From Chryseobacterium camelliae (GTDB taxonomy: Bacteria > Bacteroidota > Bacteroidia > Flavobacteriales > Weeksellaceae), in NCBI RefSeq assembly GCF_030818575.1, contig NZ_JAUTAL010000001.1:806001-870000 (forward strand): a stretch of DNA of 64,000 nucleotides. Direction: 5' to 3'. Of this stretch, positions 61,914 through 64,000 are shown piece by piece. The position numbers and the translations under genes were made by a program. Numbering within the stretch: position 1 is the first letter of the stretch; every line of letters starts with the position of its first letter. The notes under the pieces are model-generated. The model was not told the origin of the DNA, ran no database searches, and worked only from the letters and a program-made list of their open reading frames with translations.

Positions 61914-64000
61914 TTACTGCATCCTTTTACGTTCCTCTTCGCCTGCCGTCTTTCTGTTTCGGGGAGAAGCGGTAGTGTTTCCAAACCGGTACAGCAGGCT
62001 GAGTGTGACGAACCGGCTTTCGCGCTGATAGAAAAAGTGGCTCTGCTGATCTCTAAAGTTGATGCTGACAAAATTATTGTTGGTATTAAAGACATCAGTG
62101 GCAGTAAGTTTAAGTGTCCCGGCGTTTTTCAGTACATTCATTTTAATTCCGATATCTATAAAAGAATTGGCACGAACACGATAGATGCCCTGGATGCATG
62201 CACTATTGTAAGTTCCGCTGATTTCAGCTTTCAGTCCCGTCTTCTTATCAATCGAAAAAGATTGGTTGATCGATCCGGAAAAGGAAATCATATGGTTGTC
62301 ATAACTGCCCGATAAGTAATCAGACTTCTCACGCTGGCGGTAAACATCGGCTAAGACATTCACATCCCACCAGTTCGCAGGCTTTACCTGTCCCGATAGA
62401 CGCATGCCTGCCATGGCACTGAGGCCGAGGTTAGCCTGGGTACCATAATATCTTTTCGTCTCGTTATCCTGAATGTTAATATTGGTAAATACATCGCGGG
62501 TAGAGGTGTAATATACCGTAAGGTTATAATTATGCCTGTAGGTATATCCTGCTTCCACACTGTGGACAAATGCAGGCTGCAAAGCCGGATTTCCTGCATA
62601 GACACTGTACGGAGAAGAAAAACGTTTGGCTGGATTCAGCCGGTTGTATTCCGGGCGTTCTATGCGGTAGGCATAATTAAGCTGGAACTCATGGTTGTCA
62701 TGAGGTTTATACTGAATGAAAGCTGTCGGGAACAGTTTAAAATAATTCCTTTCATTCAAAAGGTCCATATTCTGCTCGTATCCTCTGGTACGGGTATATT
62801 CACCCCGCAGTCCCCCCTGGAAGCTCCAGGGTCCAACACTGCCCGATGCACTGATATATGCCGAAGCTACATTTTCAAGGTAAGTGAAATGGTTGCGGTT
62901 GGCTTCCACTGCTGTCAATGTGCTGCCATCACGGTTGAAATAATCGAAAATACTGATGCTTTTTGTGCTGCTGTATTTGATTCCCGATGTTATTTCAAGC
63001 CCTTTCACAGATTTAAAATGATAATCCGCTTTCCCTGACAAAAGGCTGATATCCTGTGAACTTGGGGTGTAAATATTGAAAAAATAGGATGTCTTGCTAC
63101 CATCGGGCAGCAGGGTGACATTGTCTGTAAAAGACCGGTTGGTATTCCGGAAAGGAGAATAATCGAGATCAATATTTAGGCTGCTTTTTGCAGAATCGAG
63201 TTTGAGGTTGTAATTCAGGTTATAAGCATACTGGTCTCCCAGGGTAGTAGCATAGTTATCCGTATTTAAAATAGAATCCAGCTTCATGGCCGGCGAAGTG
63301 ATCTGGGTAGGGCTGCTGCCCCCGAATTTACCTTTCCGGTTATTTCCAGTCATGAGGAAACCGAGTACCTGATTATCAGAAACCTGGTAATCAACCCCAA
63401 GACGGTAATCATGGGTGTTTGAACGGTATACACTACGGCTGGTGCTGTTCCATAAAGAATTCCCGTAATTGACGAAAATATTATGATCCTGGATGGTTTG
63501 GCGATGGGTAAATCCGTAATTTCCATAGATATTCCATTTGTTTTTACGGTAACTGAAGGTCGTATTTCCTGTATAGCCGGTGTAAGTGCCCTGATTGATT
63601 CCGCCATTCAGGCTCAGGTTAAAGCCCTGCTTCTTTGCTTTTTTAGTAATGATATTGACGACTGAAGCTCCTTCAGCATCGAACCTTGCCGGAGGATTGG
63701 AAAAAATCTCCACCTGGGCGACCTGGTCCGAAGGCATTCCCTGTAGATAGGCTGCCAGATCATCTCCCGATAACTGCAACGGCTTTCCGTCAAGGTAAAT
63801 CCGGACATTCTTTCTGTTGGCTGTTACGTCATTGGCAGACGTGATCTGAATGCCCGGCGCTTTCATGAGGGCTTCCCAGGCACTTCCGCCTGAAGCAATT
63901 ATACTGTTTTCAACATTAAAGCTTACCCGGTCGATTTTCCTTTCGATCAGAGGCTTTTTTTTGGTCATGGTTACTTCCTCTATGACATGCTCCTTTTTCT
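61914..64000 (-). CDS. TonB-dependent receptor-type outer membrane barrel (partial, 5' end outside window)
   Basis: At least 695 residues, reading open through base 64000 on the minus strand, so the start is to the right. The visible N-terminus HVIEEVTMTKKKPLIERKID (TonB-box-like region) leads into the plug domain (IIASGGSAWEALMKAPGIQI, RNVRIYLDGKPLQ-type segment, GMPSDQVAQVEIFSNPPARF, GASVVNIITKK) and then a long beta barrel with alternating aromatic residues, for example LRGEYTRTRGYEQNMDLLNE and FQLNYAYRIERPEYNRLNPA. This is the barrel type that lacks a SusD partner. No substrate gene is nearby. It should import a ligand across the outer membrane. Confidence 0.85.
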   Translation of the reverse strand, partial: KKEHVIEEVTMTKKKPLIERKIDRVSFNVENSIIASGGSAWEALMKAPGIQITSANDVTANRKNVRIYLDGKPLQLSGDDLAAYLQGMPSDQVAQVEIFSNPPARFDAEGASVVNIITKKAKKQGFNLSLNGGINQGTYTGYTGNTTFSYRKNKWNIYGNYGFTHRQTIQDHNIFVNYGNSLWNSTSRSVYRSNTHDYRLGVDYQVSDNQVLGFLMTGNNRKGKFGGSSPTQITSPAMKLDSILNTDNYATTLGDQYAYNLNYNLKLDSAKSSLNIDLDYSPFRNTNRSFTDNVTLLPDGSKTSYFFNIYTPSSQDISLLSGKADYHFKSVKGLEITSGIKYSSTKSISIFDYFNRDGSTLTAVEANRNHFTYLENVASAYISASGSVGPWSFQGGLRGEYTRTRGYEQNMDLLNERNYFKLFPTAFIQYKPHDNHEFQLNYAYRIERPEYNRLNPAKRFSSPYSVYAGNPALQPAFVHSVEAGYTYRHNYNLTVYYTSTRDVFTNINIQDNETKRYYGTQANLGLSAMAGMRLSGQVKPANWWDVNVLADVYRQREKSDYLSGSYDNHMISFSGSINQSFSIDKKTGLKAEISGTYNSACIQGIYRVRANSFIDIGIKMNVLKNAGTLKLTATDVFNTNNNFVSINFRDQQSHFFYQRESRFVTLSLLYRFGNTTASPRNRKTAGEEERKRMQ

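Overview
The window looks like chromosomal DNA of a Flavobacteriia member (Bacteroidota), most likely Chryseobacterium or a close relative. Evidence: genes preceded by the Bacteroidota promoter element TAnnTTTG rather than by Shine-Dalgarno sequences; type IX secretion features (a PorT homologue, a type A C-terminal sorting domain); secreted proteins starting with a signal peptide followed by QVGINTxxP; the ubiE-porT and zapA-6S RNA-rny neighbourhoods; and Chryseobacterium-type helix-turn-helix and double-glycine leader peptides. The taxon is inferred from family resemblance, not from a search.

Layout. 1-1460: 5' part of trpE (minus) behind a tryptophan attenuator with a WWW leader peptide. 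1.6-5.8 kb: small lipoprotein, lipoprotein cytochrome c, lysS, T9SS cargo protein. 5.8-8.1 kb: cydAB (minus). 8.4-15.3 kb: gyrB, two DUF3857 proteins, DUF3298 lipoprotein. 15.3-19.7 kb: a mosaic in which three unrelated small genes (VOC, TrmO, GNAT) are separated by two decayed copies of a 'gltP tail + diacylglycerol-kinase tail' module, between the intact kinase and symporter genes. 19.9-25.7 kb: AT-rich accessory segment with orphan HTH genes, secreted repeat proteins, and a tyrosine recombinase whose promoter lies between two perfect 21-bp inverted repeats (candidate invertible promoter). 25.7-34.6 kb: ggt, threonine dehydrogenase, deacetylase-like protein, phosphoesterase, KAS III, ubiE, porT, coiled-coil gene, zapA. 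34.6-38.2 kb: 6S-like RNA, rny, MFS transporter, orphan GG-leader peptide. 38.2-39.6 kb: CLC-F fluoride antiporter with a fluoride riboswitch. 39.8-49.9 kb: housekeeping genes (isomerase-like protein, thioesterase, frameshifted arsC-like gene, gcvT, idi, serA, mscL, nnrD, lgt, yidD). 50-61.9 kb: GT-C membrane protein, rarA, DUF2339 protein, C1q-like secreted protein, pheA, thioesterase, dnaA, LMW phosphatase, RsmI-like methylase, eRF1-like protein. 61.9-64 kb: TonB-dependent receptor-type barrel (minus), running off the right edge.

Most of the window is core metabolism and replication. The regulatory highlights are the trp attenuator, the fluoride switch, the invertible promoter candidate and several near-leaderless promoters. 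No tRNA, rRNA, CRISPR array, complete insertion sequence or prophage was seen. Function calls rest on recognised motifs and family memory; no database search was run.
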